DNA of 10,481 nt from Candolleomyces eurysporus (taxonomy: Eukaryota; Basidiomycota; Agaricomycetes; Agaricales; Psathyrellaceae). The stretch spans positions 1-10,481 of the forward strand of contig JANBPK010000452.1 of NCBI GenBank assembly GCA_027579435.1, in the 5' to 3' direction. Positions 9,035-10,481 of the stretch are shown one piece after another. Below the pieces are notes generated by a model. The model was not told the origin of the DNA, did no database searches, and saw only the letters and a list, made by a program, of their open reading frames with translations. Both the position numbers and the translations under genes were made by a program. Each line of letters begins with the position of its first letter. Within the stretch, counting starts at the first letter, position 1.

Positions 9035-9133
9035 CTGACCTTCTGATAACCNAAAAAAAGAAGCCTCTGCGTGTATTTGTGTTTCAAATTCTGCGCTAAA
9101 AATTTGTTGCGTTGAAGATAGCATGTGGAGGTC

Positions 9134-9520
9134 TCACTGATGGATGGCACATAAGATCCTTGTGAGAGGTATAATCATGGGGAGATATGGTGTCAGATCC
9201 ACATAATCCTCTCGAATGTCCCCAATGTTCCAAAGTGGCCTATCATGTGCGTTACGTGCCTTAGGGGTATCGATATCATAGGCGACTGGAGAAATTCCAG
9301 CGACCAGGCCCGATATCAGTGCCAAAAATGGGTGATCTGCCACAGCATCATTGGCAGTGGCTTTGGTCGCTTGGTTGATTTTTCCGTCAGACCACCATCC
9401 TCCGGTCTCAACTTCGGTCTCCCCATGCTCACTCCACAGTCTGCTGCCGTCGTATGCCAAGGCCATGCGAATGTGAGTGTTCAGCGCACTTGGAAGACTC
9501 AATCGGATTCTGAAGAACGC
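9134..9520 (-). CDS. Possible C-terminal exon or remnant, unknown
   Basis: An open minus-strand stretch of about 125 codons ending at TGA 9134-9136. The product includes LPSALNTHIRMALAYDGS, GGWWSDGKINQATKATAND, HPFLALISGLVAGISPV and EDYVDLTPYLPMIIPLTR. It looks more protein-like than a random frame, and a TTCTTCAG acceptor-like site lies near its upstream edge (about 9511). Its central portion is partly duplicated at 9534-9715, where the matching segment (NQATANDVIDITDHPFW) is in a different frame and broken by stops. No family is recognised. It may be the last exon of a larger gene whose 5' part has decayed. Confidence 0.3.
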   Translation of the reverse strand, partial: AFFRIRLSLPSALNTHIRMALAYDGSRLWSEHGETEVETGGWWSDGKINQATKATANDAVADHPFLALISGLVAGISPVAYDIDTPKARNAHDRPLWNIGDIREDYVDLTPYLPMIIPLTRILCAIHQ

Positions 9521-9715
9521 AGCTCATTGGGTGCTGGAGAGATTCCAGGGTACTTGGCTGTGTGACCGAAATCCGCAGTATGACCAAAACGGGTGATCTG
9601 TGATATCGATGACGTCATTGGCAGTTGCTTGGTTGAATTTCTGTCGGACCTCAGACCATGGTCCTCAGTCCCAATTTCAAGTCTCCCCCTGCCCACTTCA
9701 CCATCTGCTGCAATG
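9285..9715. repeat. Imperfect direct duplication, offset about 250-267 bases
   Basis: Copy A lies about 9285-9455 and copy B about 9534-9715. Shared blocks in order: CTGGAGA[AG]ATTCCAG (9285/9534), GGTGATCTG (9331/9592), CATTGGCAGT (about 9349/9616), GCTTGGTTGA (about 9369/9627), and a block with CGGTCTCCCC versus CAAGTCTCCCC (about 9415/9675). Several small indels change the offset along the alignment, so the duplication is old. Confidence 0.6.
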
Positions 9716-9938
9716 ATCATGTCAAAATCACACTATTTCGAGGTGCGATAGAACGGACTTTGGGTCGGCTCAAGTGGATTCCGACAAATGGACCGAGAGG
9801 ATACCCTGTGGTGATATGAACGGGGGGAAATTTCGACCTTCCATCGCCATTCCTCACCCCACCTTTGCCCCCCAGCCCTTNGGTGTTTTTGCTAGCCAAA
9901 CCCTCCATCCCCCTGTTCTCAGACAAGTCTTGACTGTT

Positions 9939-10481
9939 ATGAATATCAAGGACAACCCAGTGAATCTTAAACGTGAGTTGTCAATCCCCTCTAGCATACG
10001 TCTTCTTGACCATTTCTCTAGTCCAAACGAAGATTACGGTTTGGCCCAAGACCGTCAAGGATATTGGAAATTTCATCAAGCATGCCGAAAGCCTTCTCAA
10101 CGACTTGAAGATTGATCTTGACGCTGCTCAGAGTAAGTAATACATACTTTCATGAATGAGTACCCTCAATTGAGCCTTGATAGCCAACTCCAGTGACAAA
10201 GCTGTGATTACTGTTCTTCAGGGAAGACATGATACTGTGCTCGAAAACCTCGAGGGTCTGCGTCAGTTACGTGACACTCGGAAGAGGCGTCTCCCTCCTC
10301 CAGTGGACCAGCCGGCAAAGAGGACCTGTTCCGCGACTTCTCAGAGCTCGTCCAAGCTCTCGCCCGAGCCTTCTGTTGTACTCAGCATCCAGAAGACTAC
10401 AAGGAAAGGCCGTGCGATCCCCAAGTGTGCTCAGGCTGCTGCTCGCTCACAGGAGACCAGCGAAATGTCTGGTGTCGAGAA
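9939..10481 (+). CDS. 5' part of a three-or-more-exon gene, unknown function, truncated by window end
   Basis: Starts at ATG 9939 (MNIKDNPVNLK). Exon 1 is 9939-9972, exon 2 10022-10132, exon 3 10184 to beyond 10481. Introns 9973-10021 (49 bp, GTGAGT...CTAG) and 10133-10183 (51 bp, GTAAGT...ATAG) are both phase 1 with strong consensus donors. The joined frame is open for 147 codons: QTKITVWPKTVKDIGNFIKH, a helical segment AESLLNDLKIDLDAAQ, then VITVLQGRHDTVLENLEGL, a basic RKRR stretch followed by PPPVDQPAKR, and a Ser/Thr/Lys/Arg-rich tail typical of a disordered nuclear protein. No catalytic motif is visible and I do not recognise the family with confidence. The coding start could lie further upstream, but the unknown base at 9881 prevents a firm test. 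Confidence 0.7.

Larger units (their letters stand above)
8962..9938. other. Interval without a firmly supported gene
   Basis: Apart from the hairpin at 9013-9034, the duplicated segment and the doubtful minus-strand reading frame described separately, nothing is identified. Unknown bases lie at 9052 (beside seven A) and 9881. The last ~60 bases before 9939 are pyrimidine-rich, ending in CCCTCCATCCCCCTGTTCTC, as often seen just upstream of fungal transcription starts, and may be the promoter of the next gene. Confidence 0.4.

Noticed and set aside
9774..10115. Continuous plus-strand frame through 9973-10021
   Set aside because: It reads through a canonical 49 bp intron and an N base; splicing gives the longer open frame into 10481.
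1..10481. CRISPR array, rRNA or tRNA gene
   Set aside because: No regular short repeat-spacer pattern was seen, and I recognised no rRNA segment or tRNA cloverleaf by eye; a covariance-model scan would be decisive.

Overview
The window looks like nuclear DNA of a mushroom-forming basidiomycete (Agaricomycetes). The evidence is many short spliceosomal introns (about 47-61 bp, mostly GT-AG, with CTNA-type branch motifs 10-20 bases before the acceptor), roughly 50% GC, and several protein types I associate with that clade, above all a KDZ-associated (Kyakuja-Dileera-Zisupton) transposase-like protein. No database search was possible, so family names rest on recognised motifs.

Layout. 1-330: three degenerate ~105 bp tandem units. 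403-3505 (-): a six-exon gene for a ~949-residue SWIM-zinc-finger/cysteine-cluster protein with a KDZ-like catalytic core; it stays open end to end once introns are removed. 3506-3679: short shared promoter gap. 3680-5262 (+): a divergent gene for a Pro/Ala/Ser-rich protein ending in a coiled coil, with one in-frame TAG near an exon end. 5447-6315 (-): a decayed gene with an MGRPRLYRTPEEK-type start and several stops and frameshifts. 6316-7738: no supported gene. 7739-8961 (+): a three-exon gene for a 369-residue protein whose first half is a tryptophan/acid/proline-rich degenerate repeat. 9134-9725 (-): a possible coding remnant carrying an internal direct duplication. 9939-end (+): start of a three-exon gene that runs off the window.

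The neighbourhood reads as a transposon-rich accessory region: one apparently complete transposase-like gene, lineage-type proteins of unknown function around it, and decayed copies. A direct partnership between the transposase-like protein and the divergent proline-rich protein is only a hypothesis from their head-to-head arrangement. Five isolated N bases (380, 3661, 6275, 9052, 9881) mark assembly or sequencing uncertainty; three sit beside 7-base A/T runs, and the one at 6275 shifts a reading frame.
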